Shown piece after piece: positions 46,579-53,391 of a DNA stretch of 64,000 nucleotides (position 1 is its first letter; the number at the start of each line of letters is the position of its first letter). The position numbers and the translations under genes were made by a program. The notes under the pieces were generated by a model that saw only the letters and a list, made by a program, of their open reading frames with translations, was not told the origin of the DNA and ran no database searches. Source of the stretch: Rhodospirillaceae bacterium (GTDB lineage: Bacteria; Pseudomonadota; Alphaproteobacteria; Rhodospirillales; JABHCV01); contig JABJHA010000002.1 in NCBI GenBank assembly GCA_018662005.1, forward strand, positions 208,101 through 272,100, given 5' to 3'.

Positions 46579-47009
46579 ACCGGTTCGGCGATAAAGACCG
46601 GAATCTTTCGCGATGTTTTTTCCTGATATTCCAGATAGGGCGGAAAAGCCTTGGCACTTAAATCCCATAAGCGTTGCCGTTCCGGATCATCCGTGACTTC
46701 GCGAACCTTCATTTTGAAGACTTCGGTCTTATCGCGTATTTCAACATCTGGAAGAGCTCTTAAGTTATAGACCCAGGCCGGATTTTTGGGATTGCCGCCC
46801 CGGGAGCCAATCAGGACATAACTGTTATCCACCTCGACGCGCATCAGGGGAACTTTTCTAATGGCCCCGGATTTGTGACTCAACAGGGTGACGATGATGC
46901 ACTCCAGACCGGTTTCCCTCAGGGTGGCGCCTTCCCTGCCGCCACTACTTTCATACAATTCTACCTGTTCACGCACCCAGCCTTCCGTCGATGGGATGTA
47001 TTCAGCCAT
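46575..47009 (-). CDS. DDN-type deazaflavin (F420)-dependent oxidoreductase
   Basis: 144 aa. The family pattern is strong: TLLSHKSGAIRKVPLM, GSRGGNPKNPAWVYNLRALPDVEI and the end YLEYQEKTSRKIPVF. Mycobacterial relatives (Ddn) bind F420H2 and reduce nitro compounds or quinones. This family has essentially no known use without F420, so it adds weight to active F420 in this organism. The promoter side lies 77 bp from the left target duplication of a transposon. Confidence 0.85.
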   Translation of the reverse strand: MAEYIPSTEGWVREQVELYESSGGREGATLRETGLECIIVTLLSHKSGAIRKVPLMRVEVDNSYVLIGSRGGNPKNPAWVYNLRALPDVEIRDKTEVFKMKVREVTDDPERQRLWDLSAKAFPPYLEYQEKTSRKIPVFIAEPV

Positions 47010-47085
47010 GAGAGTTCCTTAACCTTAATGACAAATCCAAAAACCGTCTTGATTATATTACAGGCTTGGTGATGGAAGTTGATAT

Positions 47086-47093
47086 CAATATTT
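47086..47093. repeat. Left target-site duplication of the transposon
   Basis: CAATATTT here is identical to the eight bases at 50315-50322 on the other side of the element. Eight bases is the usual length for the IS1595 family. Confidence 0.9.
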
Positions 47094-47106
47094 GGGACCT
47101 ATACAC

Positions 47107-47382
47107 ATGACTAGCCAATTGCCTGAGCATATGACAAGGCAACACCGCACAGAACGCCTATATGAAACATTAAAGGGGATGGGCCTCTTTGTGACGCCCA
47201 TCTACGTCGATGATGAAATCGACTCCCTTCATGTTGCGGTTAGATTACCTGCCCCCAGAACCGCTGAGGAGGCCGCCAAGGCTGGCGTTGTTCCGCCAGT
47301 TGAGGGCGCGAAGGTTCCCGAGAATATCAGGTCCCCCGAGAGCGGTGGGGCGAATGTGGTCCACTTCCCACCCGTACTCTGA
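47107..47382 (+). CDS. Possible small protein starting in the left inverted repeat
   Basis: A 91-codon frame with a coherent N-terminal half (TERLYETLKGMGLFVTPIYV, then DEIDSLHVAVRLP) that looks like real protein text; an inner start at 47131 is also possible. Its second half runs antisense to the conserved HNH region and may be only fortuitously open. Function unknown. Confidence 0.35.
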   Translation: MTSQLPEHMTRQHRTERLYETLKGMGLFVTPIYVDDEIDSLHVAVRLPAPRTAEEAAKAGVVPPVEGAKVPENIRSPESGGANVVHFPPVL

Positions 47383-47511
47383 TTGCCTGTTGCCATATTC
47401 TGACCAAACAATATACGAACCAAAATCATCCATTCTGACAAGATTGGGGTCGCGTCCTAGAACAGTCCTGGCTCTTTGCCACGCTGTGATTTTCTCAACT
47501 TCAGTAGCCAT
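47245..47511 (-). CDS. Small HNH endonuclease-like protein (transposon cargo)
   Basis: 88 aa, preceded by AGGAG. The C-terminal half has the HNH core GWEVDHIRPTALGGPDILGNL followed by RALNWRNN, the Asp-His, Asn and metal-ligand pattern of small HNH nucleases. The N-terminal part (DFGSYIVWSEYGNRQSEYG) fits the short HNH subfamily. It is the last gene of the cargo operon. It could nick DNA in defence, in transposon mobility or in RNA-guided or toxin roles; none is shown. Confidence 0.65.
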   Translation of the reverse strand: MATEVEKITAWQRARTVLGRDPNLVRMDDFGSYIVWSEYGNRQSEYGWEVDHIRPTALGGPDILGNLRALNWRNNASLGGLLSGSGGR

Positions 47512-47570
47512 CGGATTGGCTCCTTATGCTTGGGCATCCGAACAAAATCGGTGCCCGATTAAATGAGCCA

Positions 47571-47599
47571 TTGCTATGAATCCCGACTTTTCGTATAAA
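47571..47599 (+). promoter_or_regulatory. Sigma-70-like promoter inside the transposon
   Basis: TTGCTA at 47571-47576 and TATAAA at 47594-47599 are separated by exactly 17 bp. Transcription would start near 47606 and run into two hairpins with a U-rich end. Confidence 0.5.
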
Positions 47600-47605
47600 G
47601 AGTCG

Positions 47606-47698
47606 TCAAACAATCATACCTGCTAGGGCTCAAAAACCAGCAGGAGAAGCAATTCAAGAAGGTCGGGCGGGGTGCAACCCTCCGGCCTTTTTGCTTCT
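47606..47698 (+). ncRNA. Candidate structured small RNA in transposon cargo
   Basis: Two hairpins abut: CCTGCT/AGCAGG (47619-47624 with 47639-47644), then AGAAGCAA/TTGCTTCT (47645-47652 with 47691-47698) enclosing an inner GC stem around AGGTCGG and CCGGCCT. The inner stem followed by TTTTT at 47688-47692 can also act as a terminator. It follows a good promoter and has no convincing coding frame. It lies upstream of the HNH gene on the opposite strand. Confidence 0.45.
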
Positions 47699-47892
47699 GT
47701 CGAGCGAAAACATACAATGTTTCCGTGTTTCTCGCAACAACGAGATACTAAGTGTCGCGCCTCACTTGGGGGAAGATACCCGGTTTCGGGGATGACACTC
47801 TATATTGTGTATAAAGGACGCCTTAACCTATTACTCTCCTTGCTCAATAAATCCTGCAATGTCGCTGTAATTTGGAAGAGAAAACGGCACTA

Positions 47893-48216
47893 TTAATCTG
47901 TGTGCTTTGCCTTCAAGCAGTGAGGATACGAAAAGTCTATTCGGCTGCCGTCCTCCCTAATGAGCCAGAAACATCTTTTCGAATATGGGGGAGCGTCGGC
48001 TGGCGGCTCATTGACTTCAAAACAGGCGATTCCTGACCCTACTTTTTCGTCTTTTTCTTCATGCCGATTTAGAAGCGCCGTTAGATCAAGAGCATCTATA
48101 GCCGACACCCGCTCACCTATCGAATATCGGTTTAACATCGCGCTAAAGAAGGCCGTTGCATCGCCAGCTTTCGCAAAAATTCTGGTGTCTAGGATTATTT
48201 TTCGAGCCTTACCCAT
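47893..48216 (-). CDS. DUF3223-like protein (transposon cargo)
   Basis: 107 aa. The pattern AKAGDATAFFSAMLNRYSIGERVS, then LLNRHEEKDEKVGSGIACFEV and RCFWLIREDGSRIDFSYPHCLK fits the DUF3223 (plant DCL-like) family. Function unknown; the domain also occurs in plant RNA polymerase IV/V tails. GAGGA precedes the ATG. It is cotranscribed with the BstA-like and HNH genes. A 381-bp spacer with the candidate RNA separates it from the HNH gene. Confidence 0.7.
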   Translation of the reverse strand: MGKARKIILDTRIFAKAGDATAFFSAMLNRYSIGERVSAIDALDLTALLNRHEEKDEKVGSGIACFEVNEPPADAPPYSKRCFWLIREDGSRIDFSYPHCLKAKHTD

Positions 48217-48290
48217 GACAATCCTCGCATTCGGCTTGCGGCAACACCACGAGAAACAGTTTCTTCATTGTTCGCCCTCCCCGAAAGTCG

Positions 48291-49313
48291 TTAGTCGTCT
48301 AAATCATAGGCATCGATCACCAACTGTGAAAATGATGCCGGAAGTTCTTTCTGTTTGATCTTGCTGTCTATGTATTTCGTAAATTTTCCATCTCCAATGT
48401 AGTTTTCCCGCATCCACCGCCGAAATTCCGGCAATGCCGACTCTGGATAGCAATTGGCGGGCTGTGGGTTTGATTTCGCTTGCGGGAAATAATCTGGGTA
48501 GTTGTGGCTCCATTTTTTCCGCGCGCCAAATTTTTGATCAAAATTCCCCGCTTTCCAGTGCCTTCCCCAGACACCACCAACGCTCCCGTCAGGAACGAAT
48601 GAACTGTCAATATGAAGTCCTGCCTGTCCTAGCGTCACTATCATATCTGCGATTTCTTTAAATACGCTGAAATATCCTACAGGCACGGCGTTATATGTTA
48701 GGGACACTCGATCATGGAATTGTTTCCATACGTCAGGAACTGATTGATTAGGGTCATACCCAACTTGAGTGTAGATAAAGTCATGAAGTGCTTTCCCAGC
48801 GAGCAACCGATAATTGCTTTTTGCCACATCTCGCACAGACGGTGCATCAAAGGCGTAATACTCAAGTACTGCTAAACATAGCGTGTCGGCATACGCATAA
48901 TAAGTTCCACTACGTTGGTTGATTTCTATATATGGCGCTGATATCAGAACTCCTTTGTCTTGCAGAATAGACTTAATGCCCTGCGTCATTTGGTTTGGCG
49001 TTTCTAAGTTCCAATTCTGTCCCAATTCAACAATTCGAGCATTATTGATTCCGCACAACCTCGCCAAGCCCCGACCATTAAGGAAAGCAGTTCCATCCGA
49101 TAGAACTCCCATCCCAATGCCGTCTATCTCCTTTTGTTTCTCAATAAAGAGATCAAGCTGGTCAGGATTTTTGGTGATCGAATTTTGCGTGCTGGGATGT
49201 ATTAACACATTAGAATCGCTATGTTTTTTGGTGATCGAATTTACCATAGACCCTGCCGTTTCTTCAAAATCTGCATTAATTGGTTCAATTAAATTGTCCG
49301 ATCTTTTAACCAT
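48291..49313 (-). CDS. Possible BstA-like abortive-infection protein (transposon cargo)
   Basis: 340 aa. N-terminal residues about 65-90 read GMGVLSDGTAFLNGRGLARLCG, then LAVLEYYAFDAPSVRDVAKSNYRLLAGK and the C-terminal VSLTYNAVPVGYFSVFKEIADMI and HNYPDYFPQAKSNPQ. From memory this resembles prophage-encoded BstA phage-defence proteins with a KilA-N-like start; that is not verified here. A repeated NSITK occurs near residues 25 and 45. It starts inside the end of the transposase gene, so translation is coupled. Confidence 0.5.
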   Translation of the reverse strand: MVKRSDNLIEPINADFEETAGSMVNSITKKHSDSNVLIHPSTQNSITKNPDQLDLFIEKQKEIDGIGMGVLSDGTAFLNGRGLARLCGINNARIVELGQNWNLETPNQMTQGIKSILQDKGVLISAPYIEINQRSGTYYAYADTLCLAVLEYYAFDAPSVRDVAKSNYRLLAGKALHDFIYTQVGYDPNQSVPDVWKQFHDRVSLTYNAVPVGYFSVFKEIADMIVTLGQAGLHIDSSFVPDGSVGGVWGRHWKAGNFDQKFGARKKWSHNYPDYFPQAKSNPQPANCYPESALPEFRRWMRENYIGDGKFTKYIDSKIKQKELPASFSQLVIDAYDLDD

Positions 49314-50226
49314 TAATCAGTTCCTTATAAGTCAAGCGCTGTCCGACCATTCTGCCAGCGGTCATTTCAATAAACTGCATGGTGCCGACCTTGGCTGTAT
49401 TATGGCGGAATGAAAACTCGTTCACGTAGCGATGTAAGTGCTTCACGCTCATGTGGTGATATATGCCGTAGTACCCGCGCATCAACAGCGCCCAGAAGCT
49501 CTCTATTCCGTTTGTGTGGGCTTGGTCGCGGACGTATTCGCCAACGCCATGATTGACGGAATGATGATTGTTTCCAGAAAGGCCGCAGTATCCCCGGTGG
49601 GCATCGGTGTAGACGGTAGAGCCACGCATCACATGATATTGAATAGCGCCTTTTAAGGTGTACCCGTCTGCGTTAGCAATAGGTCCGGCAACAACATGAC
49701 CGCCACGTTCCATGATGCCCATAACGGCTTGTTTGCCGACCGGGCCGCGCCCGATACGTTGCTTTTTGTGGGAGTGCTTGTTGCGCTCTTTGCCACCAAT
49801 ATAGGTTTCGTCTACTTCGACTGTCGGCCCCATATCACCGCCCTGCGAGGCCATCCAGGTTTCGCGGATACGCTGGGCCAAAAACCAAGCCGTTTTCTGT
49901 GTGACGCCAAGCTCGCGGGCCATTTGAGTGGAAGGAATGCCTTTGCGGGCCGTGGTCATCATGTAGATCGCCATAAGCCATTTGTGCAGAGGAAGGCGGG
50001 ACTCTGCGAGAACCATGCCGACACGAACGCTGAAATGCTTGCGGCACGATTTGCAGCGGTACGGCATAGGAATATGGTTTTTGCACTCAGAAACTTCGCT
50101 CGAACCACAATGCGGGCATTCCGCCCCGTCCGGCCAGCGCTTGTTCTCAAAGAACAACCGGGCGGACTCTTCGTCGGGGAACCGTTGGAAGAACTCGTAA
50201 AAGCTGATAGTTTCTGGTTTCGACAT
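49306..50226 (-). CDS. IS1595-family transposase
   Basis: 306 aa. An N-terminal zinc ribbon (CPHCGSSEVSEC, RCKSCRKHFS) is followed by the GIPSTQMARELGVTQKTAWFL helix-turn-helix and the catalytic core: VEVDETYIGGKERNKH, VYTDAHRGY and HTNGIESFWALLMRGYYGIYHHMS. All elements look intact, so the transposon may still be mobile. The start codon touches a 7-bp inverted repeat that surrounds the ribosome site. Confidence 0.92.
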   Translation of the reverse strand: MSKPETISFYEFFQRFPDEESARLFFENKRWPDGAECPHCGSSEVSECKNHIPMPYRCKSCRKHFSVRVGMVLAESRLPLHKWLMAIYMMTTARKGIPSTQMARELGVTQKTAWFLAQRIRETWMASQGGDMGPTVEVDETYIGGKERNKHSHKKQRIGRGPVGKQAVMGIMERGGHVVAGPIANADGYTLKGAIQYHVMRGSTVYTDAHRGYCGLSGNNHHSVNHGVGEYVRDQAHTNGIESFWALLMRGYYGIYHHMSVKHLHRYVNEFSFRHNTAKVGTMQFIEMTAGRMVGQRLTYKELING

Positions 50227-50256
50227 CTCACACTTCCTTGTTGGTGTGAGATTATA
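50227..50256 (-). promoter_or_regulatory. Transposase -10 box and ribosome-site inverted repeat
   Basis: On the minus strand TATAAT (50251-50256) is followed at once by CTCACAC, a 10-base loop with AAGGAAG, and GTGTGAG, ending at the transposase ATG. TTGACT lies 20 bp before the -10 box. The repeat could hide the ribosome site in mRNA or bind a repressor at the start site. Confidence 0.5.
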
Positions 50257-50307
50257 CTAGCCAAATATATCGGGCTAGTCAAGCATATTATGGCTAGTTA
50301 AGTATAT
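50256..50307. repeat. Iterated GGCTAGT units at the right transposon end
   Basis: GGCTAGTCAAGCATAT (50273-50288) and GGCTAGTTAAGTATAT (50292-50307) are near-identical direct repeats with a 19-bp period. ACTAGCCA at 50256-50263 is an inverted third unit. Probable transposase-binding sites overlapping the transposase promoter. Confidence 0.55.
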
Positions 50308-50314
50308 AGGTCCC

Positions 50315-50322
50315 CAATATTT
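50315..50322. repeat. Right target-site duplication of the transposon
   Basis: CAATATTT, identical to 47086-47093. Confidence 0.9.
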
Positions 50323-50345
50323 GTTTGCTGTGGACGGTGAGGCGG

Positions 50346-51407
50346 TTACATTTTTCGCCGCTTCAATTCCTGGGCCTCGTTGGCGAAGCGGGTCAGCGAT
50401 GCGGTCATGCCGGGCCACACCGGCATGGCTTCGGAATGGGGCCAGGCCTCGCGGTGATCGCGCGGTCGCTTGCCGAATTGCTGAGAAAATGATTTGGCGA
50501 AATGCGACAGGCTTGAATACCCGCAGGCAATGGAAATTTCCCTGATCGCCAAGTCTGTATTGGTCAGCAGTACGCGCGCAAACTGTAACCTGAGAACCCG
50601 GTAAAACCTGACCACCGAACAATCCATGTCACGCTTGAAGGCCCTTTCCAGCTTGCGTTGGGAAACACCAAGTTTGGCGGCGATCTGCGGGATGCTCAGG
50701 GGATCCTCGATCTGGCTTTCCATAATTGAAACGGCTTTCCTAACCAGGGGATAGCTGGCCATCGGGGTGCCGGCCGGGGCAATCCGCTGCGGCGTTTCGC
50801 TGCCACGTGATGGGAAATGCAGGATATGTTCGGCCACTTCCTGGGCCAGTTGCGGGCCAAAACGGTGATTGATATCGTCCAGCATCATGTCCAAACCGGC
50901 GGCACCCCCGGCAATGGTGGTGCGATTGCGATCAACGACGAAAAGTTTCTCTTCGGCCAGGGTTCGGGGATAGGCCTCCTGAAAGGCCTGAATGCAATAC
51001 CAAAGGATGGCGGCGCGATAACCGGACAGTAACCTGGCGCGGGCAAGAATGTAGGTGCCGATATCCATCGCGCCCAAGTGAATGCCGAAACGATCCATAC
51101 GCCGCAGCCAAGCGAACAGTTCGGGATCATCATAATGTTCAGACCCCCAGCTGCCGCAGACAAAGATCGCCCGCAATTTTTCATCGGCATTTTTATAATC
51201 GCTGGTCGCCAGGGGCATGCCGTTGCTGGCAATGGTGTTGGCGCCATCATCAGACAGGAACTGCCAGTCGTATAATTTACGCCCGGTGATGTAATTGGCG
51301 ACACGCATGGGCTCCAGGGTGGCGGCCAGCGCCATCATGTTAAACCTGGGGATCAGCATGAAAGCGATCCGGTAGGGCGCTGCATCAATATCTTGAGTGA
51401 CCATCAC
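50346..51407 (-). CDS. GlxA-family AraC-type regulator (CdhR-like)
   Basis: 353 aa. Residues about 10-190 form a DJ-1/PfpI-like sensor domain (IAFMLIPRFNMMALAATLEPMRVAN, FVCGSWGSEHY), and the C-terminal 100 residues form two AraC helix-turn-helices (IAAKLGVSQRKLERAFKRD, ISIACGYSSLSHFAKSFSQQFG). The family includes CdhR, the carnitine catabolism activator, and GbdR. Its divergent neighbour encodes a BKACE enzyme like dehydrocarnitine cleavage enzymes, which supports a CdhR-type role. Confidence 0.85.
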   Translation of the reverse strand: MMVTQDIDAAPYRIAFMLIPRFNMMALAATLEPMRVANYITGRKLYDWQFLSDDGANTIASNGMPLATSDYKNADEKLRAIFVCGSWGSEHYDDPELFAWLRRMDRFGIHLGAMDIGTYILARARLLSGYRAAILWYCIQAFQEAYPRTLAEEKLFVVDRNRTTIAGGAAGLDMMLDDINHRFGPQLAQEVAEHILHFPSRGSETPQRIAPAGTPMASYPLVRKAVSIMESQIEDPLSIPQIAAKLGVSQRKLERAFKRDMDCSVVRFYRVLRLQFARVLLTNTDLAIREISIACGYSSLSHFAKSFSQQFGKRPRDHREAWPHSEAMPVWPGMTASLTRFANEAQELKRRKM

Positions 51408-51512
51408 AATAGGCTATCCTAATGTCGAAAACCCATCAACAGTGGCGAAAAATTACCTGCTGCCGGAAAGACTTTCGTCGATGCTTTTACCAATCAGATA
51501 AAGGGGATTGCC

Positions 51513-52397
51513 ATGAACAGAGACGTCATCATTTCATGTGCCGTGACCGGCGCCGGAGACACCCTTTCCAAACATCCCGGCGTGCCGGTGACACCCGAAC
51601 AAATCTCCGATGCCGCCATTGAAGCGGCCAAGGCCGGTGCCGCGGTCGCCCACATTCACGTTCGCGACCCGGAAACCGGGCAAGGCTCCCGCGATGTCGA
51701 GCTTTTCCGGGACGCCGTTGAGCGGGTTCGGGCCAGCGACACCGACGTCATCATTAACCTGACCGCCGGCATGGGCGGCGACTGGTTTCCAGGCGACGTT
51801 GAACCCGGAAATGGTGGACCGGGAACCGATATGATCGGCCCCGAAGAACGCCTGGCCCATGTCGTTGAATTGCTGCCCGATATTTGCAGCCTTGATTGTG
51901 GGTCAATGAATTTTGGCGACAGCAACTATGTTTACCTGAGCCCGGCCGACTACCTGCGCAAAATGGCGAAAAAGGTTCAGGAGCTGGGCGTCAAGCCGGA
52001 ACTGGAAGTTTTTGAGTTGGGCCATCTTCGCTTCGCCGCTCAGATGATTGCAGAAGGCCTGATTGACGCACCGCCGCTGTTCCAGATTTGCCTCGGCATG
52101 ACCTGGGGCGCCGGTGCCGACACCGCGTCCATGAAATGCATGGCAGACGCCCTGCCTGACAACGTCAACTGGGGCGGCTTTGGTATCTCGCGCATGCAAA
52201 TGCCCATGGTGGCACAGGCCGTTCTACTGGGCGGCAACGTGCGCGTCGGTCTGGAAGACAACATCTATCTGGATCGCGGCGTCCTCGCCAGCAACGGCCA
52301 ACTTGTGCAACGGGCGAAGGAAATCATCGAACGCATGGGTGCCCGCGTGCTCGGCCCGGATGAGGCGCGGCAGAAACTGGGGCTGGCGGCCAAGTAG
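51513..52397 (+). CDS. BKACE-family beta-keto acid cleavage enzyme (probable dehydrocarnitine cleavage)
   Basis: 294 aa. The zinc-binding motif HIHVR sits at residues 47-51, with later [24 protein letters not shown] and [14 protein letters not shown], all typical of the family. BKACE enzymes cleave beta-keto acids with acetyl-CoA, for example 3-dehydrocarnitine to glycine betaine and acetoacetyl-CoA. That fits the carnitine-dehydrogenase-like gene 5 kb upstream across the transposon. AAAGGGGA precedes the ATG. Confidence 0.85.
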   Translation: MNRDVIISCAVTGAGDTLSKHPGVPVTPEQISDAAIEAAKAGAAVAHIHVRDPETGQGSRDVELFRDAVERVRASDTDVIINLTAGMGGDWFPGDVEPGNGGPGTDMIGPEERLAHVVELLPDICSLDCGSMNFGDSNYVYLSPADYLRKMAKKVQELGVKPELEVFELGHLRFAAQMIAEGLIDAPPLFQICLGMTWGAGADTASMKCMADALPDNVNWGGFGISRMQMPMVAQAVLLGGNVRVGLEDNIYLDRGVLASNGQLVQRAKEIIERMGARVLGPDEARQKLGLAAK

Positions 52398-52413
52398 TGT
52401 AAATCGGTCAGAG

Positions 52414-53055
52414 TTACAAAAACCGAACCACTTTCTCGAGCGGCAGGCGGCCGCGTTTCTTTGGTGGTTTGTCGGCCCAGCCGAGGGTGATAAGCGCCTG
52501 GGGCATCCACTGTTCGGGCAGGTTCATATCCTTCGTGATGGCATCAGGACAAAACAGCGGCGCGCACATCCAGCAGCCGCCCAATCCTTCCCAATGGGCC
52601 GCCAGCAGAACATTGTAGGCCGCCATGGCGACGCTTTGAACGGCCATCAGGTGTTCCGCTTTATTGCGCTTGTCGTCGGGGTAATGATCCATGTCTTCCA
52701 TGGTCAGGCAACACAGGATAACGACGGGTGCACTGACGATACGGTGGTTCGAGCGGGCGACATCTTCGTTGACAACCTTGACCTCGTCGCCATCGGCCAG
52801 CCGGTCGGAACGAAGCCTGTCACCCATGACCTTTGCCAGGGCCTGCTTCTTCGGCTCGTCAGTCATCACCGCGAACCGCCAGGGCTGGCGGTTGTGGGCC
52901 GATGGCGCGAAACGAACGGCCTGGAGGATACGTTCCAGTTGATGGGGCTCTATTTTGCGCGATTGAAAGCTGCGTATTGTCCGGCGTTGCTCGATAAACT
53001 CCAGCCATCCGCCTGGGTCGTCTGAAATCTGCATTTTGTTCATCTTGTTGGTCAT
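52414..53055 (-). CDS. Nitroreductase-fold protein like the C-terminal domain of FbiB (possible dehydro-F420-0 reductase)
   Basis: 213 aa. The FMN-binding pattern RRTIRSFQSRKIEP, SAHNRQPWRFAVM and LLAAHWEGLGGCWMCAPLFCPDAI resembles the nitroreductase-like C-terminal half of mycobacterial FbiB, including the EGLG-CW-APLFCPD stretch. FbiB-C reduces the dehydro intermediate made when CofC uses phosphoenolpyruvate. The cofE gene here lacks that domain, so this free protein may supply it. A shared-motif copy lies 114 bp from its start, in the divergent promoter. A general nitroreductase role remains possible. Confidence 0.6.
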   Translation of the reverse strand: MTNKMNKMQISDDPGGWLEFIEQRRTIRSFQSRKIEPHQLERILQAVRFAPSAHNRQPWRFAVMTDEPKKQALAKVMGDRLRSDRLADGDEVKVVNEDVARSNHRIVSAPVVILCCLTMEDMDHYPDDKRNKAEHLMAVQSVAMAAYNVLLAAHWEGLGGCWMCAPLFCPDAITKDMNLPEQWMPQALITLGWADKPPKKRGRLPLEKVVRFL

Positions 53056-53391
53056 TTATCCCTGCCTGAGCATTGTCGCATTAAAAGCCTGCGGACACAG
53101 AAGTATATTGACGGGTCGCGGGTGGGAAGGAGCCTGGTTTATAACAGAAAATCTTCGCATGATAAAATTGTTACGCAAGAATTGTTTTTTGGTACATTTA
53201 CGCTTCCGGGTCCCGGCATTAGACTTTCTCCCAGAAGGTGGCGAAATAAACTTAAGTAGCCTTCGATAACACACAGAGTGATCGCCGCAGCGGGGATCGG
53301 ATAAAACCCCCAAGGAACAAGGTACATGACAGGGCCTGACCAGATTTTTTTTCACTTGTTTGGTAGCGGGCCTATTTAACAGGAGGAACAC
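53056..53391. other. Divergent promoter region upstream of the Liv-type transporter
   Basis: 336 bp without a convincing gene. It contains copy D of the shared motif (53169-53201). An AGGAGG ribosome site precedes the binding-protein start. Confidence 0.6.
53169..53201 (+). promoter_or_regulatory. Shared regulon motif, copy D
   Basis: Starts TGTTACGCAA and ends GGTACATTTAC (33 bp), the most divergent copy. CATTA follows 15 bp later as in copies B and E. It points toward the transporter operon, 190 bp upstream of its first gene. Confidence 0.5.

Larger units (their letters stand above)
47094..50314 (-). mobile_element. IS1595-family transposon with cargo genes (3221 bp, complete ends)
   Basis: Terminal inverted repeats are 47094-47117 and 50291-50314: both start GGGACCTATA and end ACTAGCCA, 21 of 24 bases matching. 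Perfect 8-bp target duplications (CAATATTT) flank it. The minus-strand operon inside encodes the transposase, then a BstA-like protein whose start overlaps the transposase end by 8 bp, a DUF3223-like protein and an HNH protein. A promoter with two hairpins on the plus strand is a candidate small RNA. The element inserted between the DDN gene and the GlxA-type regulator gene without breaking either reading frame. Confidence 0.92.

Noticed and set aside
47672..47896. 74-codon plus-strand frame in the transposon
   Set aside because: No motif, overlaps the candidate RNA, and ends inside a neighbouring gene.
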